DNA from: a virus
Strand: one strand, 5' to 3'
DNA: 41,510 bases
Virus record (IMG/VR): IMGVR_UViG_3300028044_000021
Coordinates: 1 to 41,510 of that record
Positions 22,860-29,288 of the stretch are shown piece by piece. Position numbers and translations under genes: made by a program. Under the pieces are notes generated by a model. It saw nothing but the letters and a program-made list of their open reading frames with translations. It was not told the origin of the DNA and searched no databases. The stretch's first letter is position 1. Every line of letters starts with the position of its first letter.

Positions 22860-24099
22860 AGATATAATTCATTATTTGTTCTTCTTCGAAGTATTTTCTT
22901 ATGGGCACACTATTTTGGAATTTCTGAGAGTGCCCAGCCTCTTCATCCCAATTCCAATCATGAAATCCTAATTCCTTAATTCTTTCATGAATCCTTTTAT
23001 CGTAATGGTCTCGAATTAGTCGGGCTCTACGATTAATGTCTTGAGAGTTGTTATCTACAGTACTGTTTCTATTGTTTTTCTGTAGGTAAAGAACTTTCTT
23101 GACATGAATCATTCGGGTATAAAGGAATGTTTTAATAGAAATTTCTAAGTCATCGGCAACAGGTATCGCCTTATTATGACCACCAATTTGGTGGTAAACT
23201 TCCCTTTTCCACATTTTCACATGGTTTGGCATTGATATATTAAAACGAATACTCAATGGGTTAACATCAGGGTAGTGGTGTGCCAGTATTTTTTCACCGT
23301 CAACTTCAACCCATGTGTGTCCCGCATAACCAAAATCAAAATAATTGTCCTCTCTTGCGTACCAATTACCTGACCAATCATGGTCATAATACTTCATTTC
23401 ACCGTCTTCGTAAGACTCAGAACAATCACTATACAAGAACCCTGCATCTGAAAATTTATTTATTGCCTCATTTGAAATCTCCAACGCATTGGAAACCAAA
23501 TGGTCGTCGTGGTCAAGTTCAACTAACCAATCACCATCACACATCATAGCCGCTCGGTGTTTTGCCAATCCAACATTTCCACCAGTCAATGGGTATAATC
23601 TGAAAGGTTTGACTCGGTAATCTTTTGCCGCAATATCTTGTATTAATCTCCATGTCACATCATCGGGTGAATCATCTAAAACAATCCACTCCCAATTAGT
23701 ATTTGTCTGATTCTTCAAGGATTCGTAAGCCCTGACGATTCTTTCATTGGTTTTGTAAGTTGGAGTGAAAATAGAAAATCTTGGTCTCGGAAACTCGCAA
23801 TGTCTAAAAACACTTTGACAAACGATGATATTTGCAATGACCAAGTCAGGTAACATTTCATCCGCATGAACATGAATTTTTTTCAAATGAAAATGAGGAA
23901 TTTCAATTTCTTCGCCAATTGATAATATTATATCAGGTCTATATCGCGTATAATCTTCCACCACTTTTCCTGTGTATGGTAATGAATATAAGTTTACTTC
24001 ATCGTGGAGATATTCTTCCCAATAGATATCAGAAAAAAGAATTGTGTCCCCCAATTTATGCCAACCATAAACTATAGCAGATGGTTTTTTTGTGTTCAT
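22852..24099 (-). CDS. GT2-family glycosyltransferase with extra N-terminal domain
   Basis: A 415-residue protein. The first 100 residues (SAIVYGWHKLGDTILFSDIYW) look like a start from a GT-B/heptosyltransferase-type fold, followed at about 107 by a complete GT2 domain: FSIFTPTYKTNERIVRAYES, WIVLDDSPDD, WLVELDHDDHLV (DxD) and a C-terminal helical part. The N-terminal piece may be a remnant or a docking domain. First gene of the sugar operon leading to glf. Confidence 0.82.
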   Translation of the reverse strand: MNTKKPSAIVYGWHKLGDTILFSDIYWEEYLHDEVNLYSLPYTGKVVEDYTRYRPDIILSIGEEIEIPHFHLKKIHVHADEMLPDLVIANIIVCQSVFRHCEFPRPRFSIFTPTYKTNERIVRAYESLKNQTNTNWEWIVLDDSPDDVTWRLIQDIAAKDYRVKPFRLYPLTGGNVGLAKHRAAMMCDGDWLVELDHDDHLVSNALEISNEAINKFSDAGFLYSDCSESYEDGEMKYYDHDWSGNWYAREDNYFDFGYAGHTWVEVDGEKILAHHYPDVNPLSIRFNISMPNHVKMWKREVYHQIGGHNKAIPVADDLEISIKTFLYTRMIHVKKVLYLQKNNRNSTVDNNSQDINRRARLIRDHYDKRIHERIKELGFHDWNWDEEAGHSQKFQNSVPIRKYFEEEQIMNYIYE

Positions 24100-24134
24100 A
24101 GTAAAAATATAGTTATTTAAACTTTTTTGTCAAT

Positions 24135-24545
24135 TTATACTCTTCGACATGCCCCGTCACATGTTTGTCCTGCCCCTTCGACATAACCAATTCTCATATC
24201 AATTGGAGTACTTCTTTTATATGAGGTTTCTCTACCACAAATAACACAAACATCAAATTCGTTTTGTTGGTTTAACACACATTGCATGTGTTCTGTACCC
24301 ACTAAATGTTCCGAAGACAATCTGTATGTATTTTCACCACAAATTGAACAAGTTTGCATCATTGATTCCGCGTTGATAATAGATTTTACTAATCCGTCTT
24401 CACCGATTACCAAACCCACATGTTCATCAAAGTTTTGATTAATGTCTTTTTCATAAAGTTCCCAATATCTTTGTCTAACCAACTTACCCAATTCGTAATC
24501 ATTAGGGTTGGATAGAATTTCTTGTTTTGTAACTCTTACATCCAT
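24135..24545 (-). CDS. Small zinc-ribbon-like protein
   Basis: A 136-residue protein. The C-terminal half has CSICGE, CVICGR and a final CDGAC with His residues between, suggesting one or two structural zinc sites. The N-terminal half (LGKLVRQRYWELYEKDI) is helical. No family recognised; similar small Cys-pair proteins are common in large phages. Single gene, divergent from the Cys-repeat gene at 24629. Confidence 0.6.
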   Translation of the reverse strand: MDVRVTKQEILSNPNDYELGKLVRQRYWELYEKDINQNFDEHVGLVIGEDGLVKSIINAESMMQTCSICGENTYRLSSEHLVGTEHMQCVLNQQNEFDVCVICGRETSYKRSTPIDMRIGYVEGAGQTCDGACRRV

Positions 24546-24609
24546 TTTTTTATTTAAATGTAAAAATCAAGCTACAAAAGTGAAACATTACATGAATTTA
24601 TTTTACTTA

Positions 24610-24617
24610 TATTTATA
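24610..24617 (+). promoter_or_regulatory. TATTTATA octamer, 11 bases before ATG 24629
   Basis: TTATATTTATAGATTATTC precedes the start codon. Confidence 0.4.
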
Positions 24618-24628
24618 GATTATTCATT

Positions 24629-25414
24629 ATGACTAACGAAAAACTTTATATCATAGCCAAAAAATTAGTTTCTTTTTTTCCCTCAGGGGAAAATATGGAA
24701 ACTTTTTTAGAACGATTCAAGTATTTGTATACTAAACAAAATGAGTTTTTCTCTCTTTTTGATGAAGAAAGTATTTTCAAATTATTTGTTTTCATTTATC
24801 AGTTGACTCAAGTAGATTCAAATTTGGATTTAAACTATCTTATTTTAAAAACCGAAGAAACTAAAATAGTTTTAACCTTTTACACCTCTTACACCGATGT
24901 TTTTGATACTTGCTCTGCATGTGGTGGTGACGGCGAAGTAAACTGTGATTATTGTGATGGTATTGGTGAATATGAATGTTCTGAATGTGATGGTACTGGA
25001 GAAATCGATGGTGAACCGTGTTCAACTTGTCAAGGGGGTGGAGAAGTTGGATGTGATTATTGTGGTGGGGATGGTTCTATTAGTTGTGATACTTGTGATG
25101 GAAATGGTGAAGAAGAAGATTGGCAAGAAAAAAGTATTGAAGTATATTTCGAAATATCAGATGATGCTCAAGTTAATTCAGAATTGAACGATTATGAAGG
25201 TACTACAACTCCACTTTCTAACGTATTTGAAAACCGATTGAAAGTGTTGAAGGAGTATGATGTAACAGTAAGGACTGAAACTTTTCTTCAGTTTGAAAGT
25301 GATGAAAAGTTTGTTAAGCAAATTTTTAACCGACCAAAAAATAAAGGGATGATTTTACAAGGGATAATTTCATATTCGGAGTTTCCCACCCCTCTTTATT
25401 TTTCAAATATGTAA
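24629..25414 (+). CDS. Protein with six DnaJ-type CxxCxGxG-like repeats
   Basis: A 261-residue protein. Residues about 94-165 contain six Cys pairs: CSACGGDG, CDYCDGIG, CSECDGTG, CSTCQGGG, CDYCGGDG, CDTCDGNG. DnaJ has four such repeats, binding two zinc ions; six would fit three. There is no J-domain (no HPD) and no C-terminal DnaJ substrate domain. The flanking parts (SFFPSGENMETFLERF; VTVRTETFLQFESDEKF) are not recognised. It may be a disulphide or unfolded-protein-binding helper in phage assembly; the zinc role is known for the family, the rest is inference. Confidence 0.75.
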   Translation: MTNEKLYIIAKKLVSFFPSGENMETFLERFKYLYTKQNEFFSLFDEESIFKLFVFIYQLTQVDSNLDLNYLILKTEETKIVLTFYTSYTDVFDTCSACGGDGEVNCDYCDGIGEYECSECDGTGEIDGEPCSTCQGGGEVGCDYCGGDGSISCDTCDGNGEEEDWQEKSIEVYFEISDDAQVNSELNDYEGTTTPLSNVFENRLKVLKEYDVTVRTETFLQFESDEKFVKQIFNRPKNKGMILQGIISYSEFPTPLYFSNM

Positions 25415-25418
25415 TAAA

Positions 25419-25442
25419 AAAGGTCAGAGTTAACTGACCTTT
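25419..25442 (+). terminator. Terminator between convergent genes
   Basis: AAAGGTCAG-AGTTAA-CTGACCTTT with A- and T-rich flanks on either side, suited to stop transcripts from both directions. Confidence 0.7.
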
Positions 25443-25447
25443 CTTGG

Positions 25448-25493
25448 GTCCAACAGGTTGTTGGACGCTCCACCACCTAACAGAGAGGTTAGG
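25448..25493. other. Two tandem hairpins at the end of the gene at 25489
   Basis: GTCCAAC-AGGTT-GTTGGAC (25448-25466) and CCTAAC-AGAGAG-GTTAGG (25476-25493). With the terminator they make three adjacent stems. Role unknown; may protect the minus-strand mRNA 3' end. Confidence 0.4.
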
Positions 25494-25776
25494 ACTCTTT
25501 GATTACCTCGGCTTCCATTCGAGATTTGAAATGTTCAGACAAAGAATTTCCTTTCTTTTCTCCAACATGTTTAGTTATAATAATACATTCACAGAGAATT
25601 TTGTGAGGTATATTGAGAAGAAAATCGTCACCATTGAAAAAATTCAGGTCGGTTTTCAATTCAAGTGGTCCATGAATACCCATAAGAAACAATTTAAACT
25701 GACCAGACTTATCGAAAGTCTGATGAACTAATTTACCCAACTTCGGGTGTTTGATGATAATGGTGTTGTGTTTCAT
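25489..25776 (-). CDS. Hypothetical protein
   Basis: A 95-residue protein from ATG 25776 (MKHNTIIIKHPKLGKLVHQTF). An earlier in-frame start is rejected because it lies inside the promoter. It is beta-rich at the start, then mixed (GIHGPLELKTDLNFF). No family recognised. Good host-type promoter at 25795-25826. Confidence 0.55.
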   Translation of the reverse strand: MKHNTIIIKHPKLGKLVHQTFDKSGQFKLFLMGIHGPLELKTDLNFFNGDDFLLNIPHKILCECIIITKHVGEKKGNSLSEHFKSRMEAEVIKES

Positions 25777-25794
25777 GTTTATCGAATTACAACA

Positions 25795-25826
25795 CAAATA
25801 TAAAAAATAAATTTTAAACTACCAAA
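25795..25826 (-). promoter_or_regulatory. Bacteroidota-type promoter for the gene at 25776
   Basis: Minus strand TTTGG (25826-25822), 19 bases, then TATATTTG (25802-25795). Confidence 0.6.
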
Positions 25827-25828
25827 TT

Positions 25829-26290
25829 TTATTCTTCTAAGTCCATAATAAATCGTAAGGTTTTCTCCCCTCTATCAAGGAAATAAAAATCACGACCCTC
25901 CACATCTAAAAAAGAAACTATTTGCAGGACGATTTTTTTCTTTTCAGAGTTTAGTTCTTCAATTTGCACCACCATTTGAGGTCTTGAATTACCCTTTATC
26001 TTTCTGATTATAAATCTCGGATGAAAACCATCTTCAGGTTTTATCTCCTTGAATTTTGTCCCTTGAAAAAAATACTTAGTTAGTATCAGGGGACTTGATA
26101 AATCGATAAGTTTATCGAATATCCTTATATCAGGTATTCGAGGTTTACCATCTCGTTGTTCATATACATGTGGGGCTGTCCACCACTCAACTAAGTATTC
26201 ACCCTCTCTGTAATAATCATAAGGTTCTGAGCCAGGTCCCATTTCTTCGACAAGAAAAATTGTTTCTTTAAGAACACTTAAAAGTTTCAT
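25829..26290 (-). CDS. Leader-bearing protein of unknown function
   Basis: A 153-residue protein. The start MKLLSVLKETIFLVEEMG has Leu-Val-Glu at 13-15 followed by Glu, in the same register as the ESQ leaders. The body (YREGEYLVEWWTAPHVYEQRDGK, then IPDIRIFDKLIDLSSPLIL) alternates strands with charged loops; no family recognised. TATTTATA lies five bases before the ATG. The giant RNA's terminator lies just upstream. Confidence 0.6.
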   Translation of the reverse strand: MKLLSVLKETIFLVEEMGPGSEPYDYYREGEYLVEWWTAPHVYEQRDGKPRIPDIRIFDKLIDLSSPLILTKYFFQGTKFKEIKPEDGFHPRFIIRKIKGNSRPQMVVQIEELNSEKKKIVLQIVSFLDVEGRDFYFLDRGEKTLRFIMDLEE

Positions 26291-26295
26291 ATTTT

Positions 26296-26303
26296 TATAA
26301 ATA
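26296..26303 (-). promoter_or_regulatory. TATTTATA octamer, 5 bases before ATG 26290
   Basis: The coding strand reads GGGTATTTATAAAAAT directly before the ATG, right after the terminator of the non-coding RNA block. Confidence 0.45.
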
Positions 26304-26312
26304 CCCCTTTAA

Positions 26313-26345
26313 ATAAAAAACCCCCAACCTTTCGGAAGGGGGTTT
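26313..26345 (-). terminator. Terminator of the giant RNA
   Basis: Minus strand AACCCCC-TT-CC-GAAA-GG-TT-GGGGG followed by TTTTTTATTT. The GAAA tetraloop on a short CC/GG stem is a stable design. Confidence 0.8.
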
Positions 26346-27128
26346 GGCTAATGCTCTGAGACTACGAGCTTAGGTGGTCAGTCTTTGGTGGGATTATGGT
26401 TTCCCCACTCGGTCCACAACAGTTGCCTGTCGTAACCAACCAATGTCGGTAATTTGAGTCTACCACTCTTTTCGTTGACACCAACTCAACTGATACTCCT
26501 ATCTCTTCAACCTTGCGAGCTGACTGAGGGATGGCCGTCCCACGAGTAGTTTCTCAATCAACACCGATGGACTTGCGGTCCTATCCGTGCCTTCATTGGT
26601 CCGATGACCTGAAGGATTAGACACCTTTCAGTACCAACGCCCGAAGACTTTTGCTTGTATCATTGAATATCATTCACATTGATATGTAGCTTTGTAGAAG
26701 AATGAAAGATGTGCTTCGGGAGAAGGTCCATTCCTTTTGAGAACGAAATGCTTCACACCTCTCTGTCAACCCGCCAGTTGACGGTCAATCAGGACTACGG
26801 TGGGTTTAAACCCGTGGTAACCCCTCAGACTGGTACTCAGCTTTACAACACCCAGCGGGATGTCTCAAACCGTCACCTGTACCTTTTCCTGTTGATGTCT
26901 CCATCGCAACCCCGATTCTCTACAAAATCGGGATGATGTCTCCCCCTCAGCACTTGCCGTCAGGGTTTTCACCGTAGGTACTTTGTTTAGTTGTCAGGTC
27001 ATCGACCTGCGAGACTACTAAGGTCGCTAAACCTTCTCATCCCTTTTAGTCCCATCGCTGGGGTTATCTAAAGACGCTAAACCGCCTATTTTGTAATTCA
27101 AAGAACTCGTCAGATTTACCTGACTTGT
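26346..27128 (-). ncRNA. Giant structured non-coding RNA, GOLLD/ROOL-like candidate
   Basis: About 780 bases without a coherent reading frame, visibly richer in G+C than the surrounding genes and full of short hairpins on the minus strand: CCCA-GCGA-TGGG (27051-27062, GNRA loop), CAGGTC-GAT-GACCTG (26995-27009), CCCGATT...AATCGGG (26911-26932), GTCAAC...GTTGAC (26765-26782), a two-part stem at 26591-26614 and GTGGG...CCCAC (26388-26408). It has its own promoter just upstream and a terminator downstream, and directly follows a tRNA. Size, placement next to a tRNA and phage setting fit the GOLLD class (about 800 nt); ROOL is shorter. I cannot confirm the class without a covariance search. Confidence 0.65.
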
Positions 27129-27134
27129 TGTTAA

Positions 27135-27163
27135 AGTATAATAAGATTTTTTAATCTTGTCAA
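27135..27163 (-). promoter_or_regulatory. Strong sigma70-like promoter with spacer dyad before the giant RNA
   Basis: Minus strand TTGACA (27163-27158), 17 bases, TATACT (27140-27135), a near-perfect E. coli-type promoter unlike the others in the window. The spacer holds AAGATT-AAAA-AATCTT, an inverted repeat that could be an operator. The predicted start is near 27128. Confidence 0.55.
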
Positions 27164-27186
27164 GTACCTTATGAAACTTTTTTTAG

Positions 27187-27260
27187 TGGCGGGAGAAGGA
27201 TTTGAACCTTCGACCTTAAGGTTATGAGCCTTGCAAGCTAACCAACTGCTCTATCCCGCA
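27187..27260 (-). tRNA. tRNA with anticodon CAU (Met or lysidine-type Ile)
   Basis: A 74-nt cloverleaf. D arm with AGTTGGTTA loop; anticodon loop CTCATAA; five-base variable loop; T arm GAAGG-TTCAAAT-CCTTC; 3' side TCCCGCC then A. The acceptor has six pairs plus a T1/C72 mismatch, which recalls initiator tRNAs, but the anticodon stem lacks the three G-C pairs of initiators. No encoded CCA. Elongator Met, initiator-like and Ile2 (CAU) cannot be separated by eye. Confidence 0.9.
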
Positions 27261-27280
27261 ATATTTTAAAGACCGACACC

Positions 27281-27364
27281 CGAAAAAAATCCCACAACTA
27301 CTATGTTCTCTCGAACACTCATTGTGGGATGTGAAAGGGACCGAAGTCCTTCTTCCGAGTGTTC
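27281..27364 (-). ncRNA. Structured leader with competing or pseudoknotted helices before the tRNA
   Basis: On the minus strand the transcript should start near 27362 with GAACACTC (27364-27357), which pairs with GAGTGTTC (27320-27313). Between them are GGAC-TTCG-GTCC (27349-27338) and ATCCCACAA (27330-27322). The last pairs with TTGTGGGAT (27297-27289), followed by TTTTTTT. Helix order A-C-B-D means either a pseudoknot or a terminator/antiterminator choice. GTTC-GAGA-GAAC gives a further GNRA hairpin inside the terminator form. It could be a self-standing small RNA or an attenuator for the tRNA. Confidence 0.5.
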
Positions 27365-27366
27365 TA

Positions 27367-27397
27367 CAAAGATAAAACAAATTTAGGATTTGTCAAA
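27367..27397 (-). promoter_or_regulatory. Bacteroidota-type promoter for the leader/tRNA block
   Basis: Minus strand TTTG (27397-27394), 19 bases, TATCTTTG (27374-27367). Bases 27398-27471 between this promoter and the Nudix gene hold only the hairpin TCAACC-GAGA-GGTTGA (27426-27441). Confidence 0.65.
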
Positions 27398-27471
27398 TGA
27401 CCTGTAGAACTTTTTGTGGGGTGTGTCAACCTCTCGGTTGAGATAATAAATATATCTTTTGTTTTGAAAAG

Positions 27472-27897
27472 TTAAACTTTATTTAAAATTGCCATTAATA
27501 ATTTTTTGAAAAAATCACCAGTGTTCATTTCCATAATGTCTTCATAAGTAAAATACCCACAGTCACTGTGTTCTTCACCATCTTTAGCATTTTCTAAATC
27601 GGGATACAAATACGGATTAGATTGTAAAAGATAAACATACATCCACCCTTTTACAAACCTACCATCTCTTGAAGTACGAGGAACCAAACCAACAAAGGTT
27701 AAGTCATCTGAGGAAATAATGATATCAGTTTCCTCATGGAATTCTCTAACAGCAGCTTCTTTTGTGGTTTCACCTTTCTCAACACTACCCGCAGGGACGG
27801 ACCATACACCCGGCAAAGTTGCTTTGGTAGACCTTTTACAAAGTAAAACTTCGTCATTAACTTTTACAACAACACCAACATAAATCTTCTCTTTCAT
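27472..27897 (-). CDS. Nudix hydrolase
   Basis: A 141-residue protein from ATG 27897 (MKEKIYVGVVVKVNDEVLL); an earlier in-frame start would extend into the divergent gene. The Nudix box reads GSVEKGE then REFHEET, i.e. G-x5-E-x7-REU-x-EE; the usual Gly after it is replaced by Asp. LPGVWSVPAGSVE is typical of MutT-like enzymes that hydrolyse nucleoside diphosphates linked to another group. Substrate unknown; phage Nudix enzymes may clean nucleotide pools or act on Ap4A or NAD-related compounds. It has a divergent 13-base spacer with the DUF192 gene. Confidence 0.9.
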   Translation of the reverse strand: MKEKIYVGVVVKVNDEVLLCKRSTKATLPGVWSVPAGSVEKGETTKEAAVREFHEETDIIISSDDLTFVGLVPRTSRDGRFVKGWMYVYLLQSNPYLYPDLENAKDGEEHSDCGYFTYEDIMEMNTGDFFKKLLMAILNKV

Positions 27898-27904
27898 ATT
27901 TATA
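27897..27904 (+). promoter_or_regulatory. TATTTATA octamer, 6 bases before ATG 27911
   Basis: CATATTTATAATTACT lies between the divergent Nudix and DUF192 starts. Confidence 0.45.
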
Positions 27905-27910
27905 ATTACT

Positions 27911-28258
27911 ATGAGGTTAAAAATAGGGGATAATATCTTTAATGTAAAAGTTGTTACAAGTAATTTTGACAAAGCTCAAGGAATGATGAACAGAACTTTC
28001 ACTGATGAGTTCAACGGAATGTTATTTGTTATGGATGAAGACACCAGTTGTTTTTGGATGAAGAACTGTATAATCCCCTTAGACATAATCTTTATTGAAG
28101 GAACAACGATAACTAAAGTACATCACAATTGCCAGCCTTGTAAGGATGAAGATTGTGATAGTTATTGCGGTAGAGGAAGATTAGTTCTTGAAATTCAAGG
28201 TGGTTCCGCAAATGAGCTTGACATAAAAAAAGGGGACCAAGTAAAACTTTTACTTTAG
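27911..28258 (+). CDS. DUF192 family protein
   Basis: A 115-residue protein. DKAQGMMNRTF (the R-GLM-R-like segment), GMLFVMDEDTSCFWMKNCIIPLDIIFIE and the terminal IKKGDQVKL are the DUF192 signatures. The CQPCKDEDCDSYC segment fits the C-x2-C insert seen in many members. Function of the family is unknown. There is no signal peptide, though many bacterial members are exported. The gene's 3' end forms part of the terminator hairpin. Confidence 0.88.
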   Translation: MRLKIGDNIFNVKVVTSNFDKAQGMMNRTFTDEFNGMLFVMDEDTSCFWMKNCIIPLDIIFIEGTTITKVHHNCQPCKDEDCDSYCGRGRLVLEIQGGSANELDIKKGDQVKLLL

Positions 28259-28263
28259 TCCCC
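28232..28263 (+). terminator. Terminator overlapping the end of the DUF192 gene
   Basis: GGGGAC-C-AAGTAAAA-C-TTTTACTT-TA-GTCCCC, a long near-perfect stem that includes the last codons. It may act for both strands. Confidence 0.65.
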
Positions 28264-28285
28264 ATTTAATTTTAATTGGTTTTTA

Positions 28286-28675
28286 TCAGAACAAACCAAG
28301 TTTGGATAACCATCTTTCGAAAAAGTTACCTCTGATACCTAACTCAACCATTTTTTCATAAACACTCGGTCCAGGAATTCCATCCACATCGAGTTTCTCC
28401 ATTTTTTGGAATTTCTTAAGTGCCTCAACCGTTGAAGGTCCCCACCTTTCATCAACAACTATTTTTGTTGGTATTTTTTTCATCTTAAAATATTCATTCA
28501 AAGCATTTTGAATTTCACGAACATCTCCCGATGATAGTTGATAACTTGAAAGTTGTTCATTGACCTTATTTTTTAAGTCTTTGACTTTCATTTCTACAAC
28601 CACTTCTTGTTCTTTAATCACATTGTCGATAATACGAGATAGTGCCTTTTCGGTGATACGGATATTTTTTTTCAT
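28286..28675 (-). CDS. Peptidoglycan-binding protein with capsid-targeting-like leader
   Basis: A 129-residue protein. Leader residues 1-22 (ending NVIKE before Gln) align with the start of the protein at 6649. Residues 52-112 are a PG_binding_1-like domain: EIQNALNEYFKMKKIPTK, then WGPSTVEALKKFQKMEKL and VDGIPGPSVYEKM. Such domains hold enzymes or virion parts on the cell wall. There is no catalytic domain and no signal peptide. Together with the lysozyme-like protein at 17853 it suggests virion-borne wall functions. ATGA overlap with the gene upstream. Confidence 0.8.
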   Translation of the reverse strand: MKKNIRITEKALSRIIDNVIKEQEVVVEMKVKDLKNKVNEQLSSYQLSSGDVREIQNALNEYFKMKKIPTKIVVDERWGPSTVEALKKFQKMEKLDVDGIPGPSVYEKMVELGIRGNFFERWLSKLGLF

Positions 28676-29040
28676 TCTAAAGTGAATAAGTATTTTCCTC
28701 TGTTTATTAACGCAACCATCTCATCTCTTAGGTTTAACAAATCTGTGTCAAGGGTTGGGTCATAGATTTCATCAAAAGACAATAGGAAGTTTACCGAGTC
28801 ATCAACAAACTCTTGTAAAGACATCTGTGATAAATCTTCAATCTCTAAACTCAAACCTCCAAGATATTCGGGTCTTCCGTGTTTTCCCATACATACTTCA
28901 GCAAATTCATCAACTAAATTAACAAGTGCTTCGTATATCTTACCATAAGCCTTGTGTTTTGCATAGGAGAATGTCTGCCAATGCATAAATCTAAATTGCA
29001 TTTGAATTTGGACTAACTTGGCTATAACTTCACTGTTCAT
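28672..29040 (-). CDS. Ferritin/Dps-like helical protein (DUF5856-like)
   Basis: A 122-residue all-helical protein. FRFMHWQTFSYAKHKAYGKIYEALVNLVDEFAE resembles the first helix pair of Dps-type four-helix bundles (HW...H...YE.L...VDE.AE), and related phage proteins are known as DUF5856. Ferroxidase ligands are not clear. It could be a structural or nucleic-acid-linked protein. It is co-translated with the leader-bearing peptidoglycan-binding gene and has TATTTATA 14 bases upstream. Confidence 0.65.
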   Translation of the reverse strand: MNSEVIAKLVQIQMQFRFMHWQTFSYAKHKAYGKIYEALVNLVDEFAEVCMGKHGRPEYLGGLSLEIEDLSQMSLQEFVDDSVNFLLSFDEIYDPTLDTDLLNLRDEMVALINRGKYLFTLE

Positions 29041-29054
29041 AAAAATTCTTTTAT

Positions 29055-29062
29055 TATAAATA
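29055..29062 (-). promoter_or_regulatory. TATTTATA octamer, 14 bases before ATG 29040
   Basis: GGTATTTATAATAAAAG on the coding strand, directly after the terminator of the next small gene. Confidence 0.4.
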
Positions 29063-29078
29063 CCTGAGATAAGAAAAA

Positions 29079-29100
29079 ACCCCCACTTTTGGTGAGGGTC
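29079..29100 (-). terminator. Terminator of the 41-residue gene
   Basis: Minus strand ACCCTCACC-AAAA-GTGGGGGT followed by TTTTTTC. Same hairpin as at 853-877. Confidence 0.8.
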
Positions 29101-29105
29101 TTTCT

Positions 29106-29231
29106 TTATTCTGATTGAGTCGAGAGTTTCTGAGCCTCTTGAATCATTAGGTCGGTACTGCCGTTGTATTTACAAGGGCAAGTAGGACGACCATGTTCCT
29201 TAAGAATTTGTTTTGCTTGTTCGAGTGTCAT
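29106..29231 (-). CDS. Small protein, 41 residues
   Basis: ATG 29231 to TAA 29106. The protein starts MTLEQAKQILKEHGRPTCPC, with a helix then CPCKYNG. It has its own octamer (29235-29242, three bases before the ATG) and its own terminator, a complete single-gene unit, which supports it being real despite its size. No family recognised. Confidence 0.6.
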   Translation of the reverse strand: MTLEQAKQILKEHGRPTCPCKYNGSTDLMIQEAQKLSTQSE

Positions 29232-29234
29232 GTT

Positions 29235-29242
29235 TATAAATA
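29235..29242 (-). promoter_or_regulatory. TATTTATA octamer, 3 bases before ATG 29231
   Basis: AATATTTATAAAC directly before the start codon; if this is a -10 element the mRNA would be leaderless. Confidence 0.45.
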
Positions 29243-29288
29243 TTACAAAAATATAGACAATAAAAATAATTTGAAAATATAAATCAGT

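Noticed and set aside
26709-26936. 75-codon plus-strand frame inside the RNA block
   Set aside because: Isolated, no start signal, antisense to hairpin-rich sequence; codon use unlike the neighbours.
27187-27260. Calling the tRNA an initiator
   Set aside because: The 1/72 mismatch fits, but the anticodon stem lacks the three consecutive G-C pairs, and Ile2 (CAU) is equally open.
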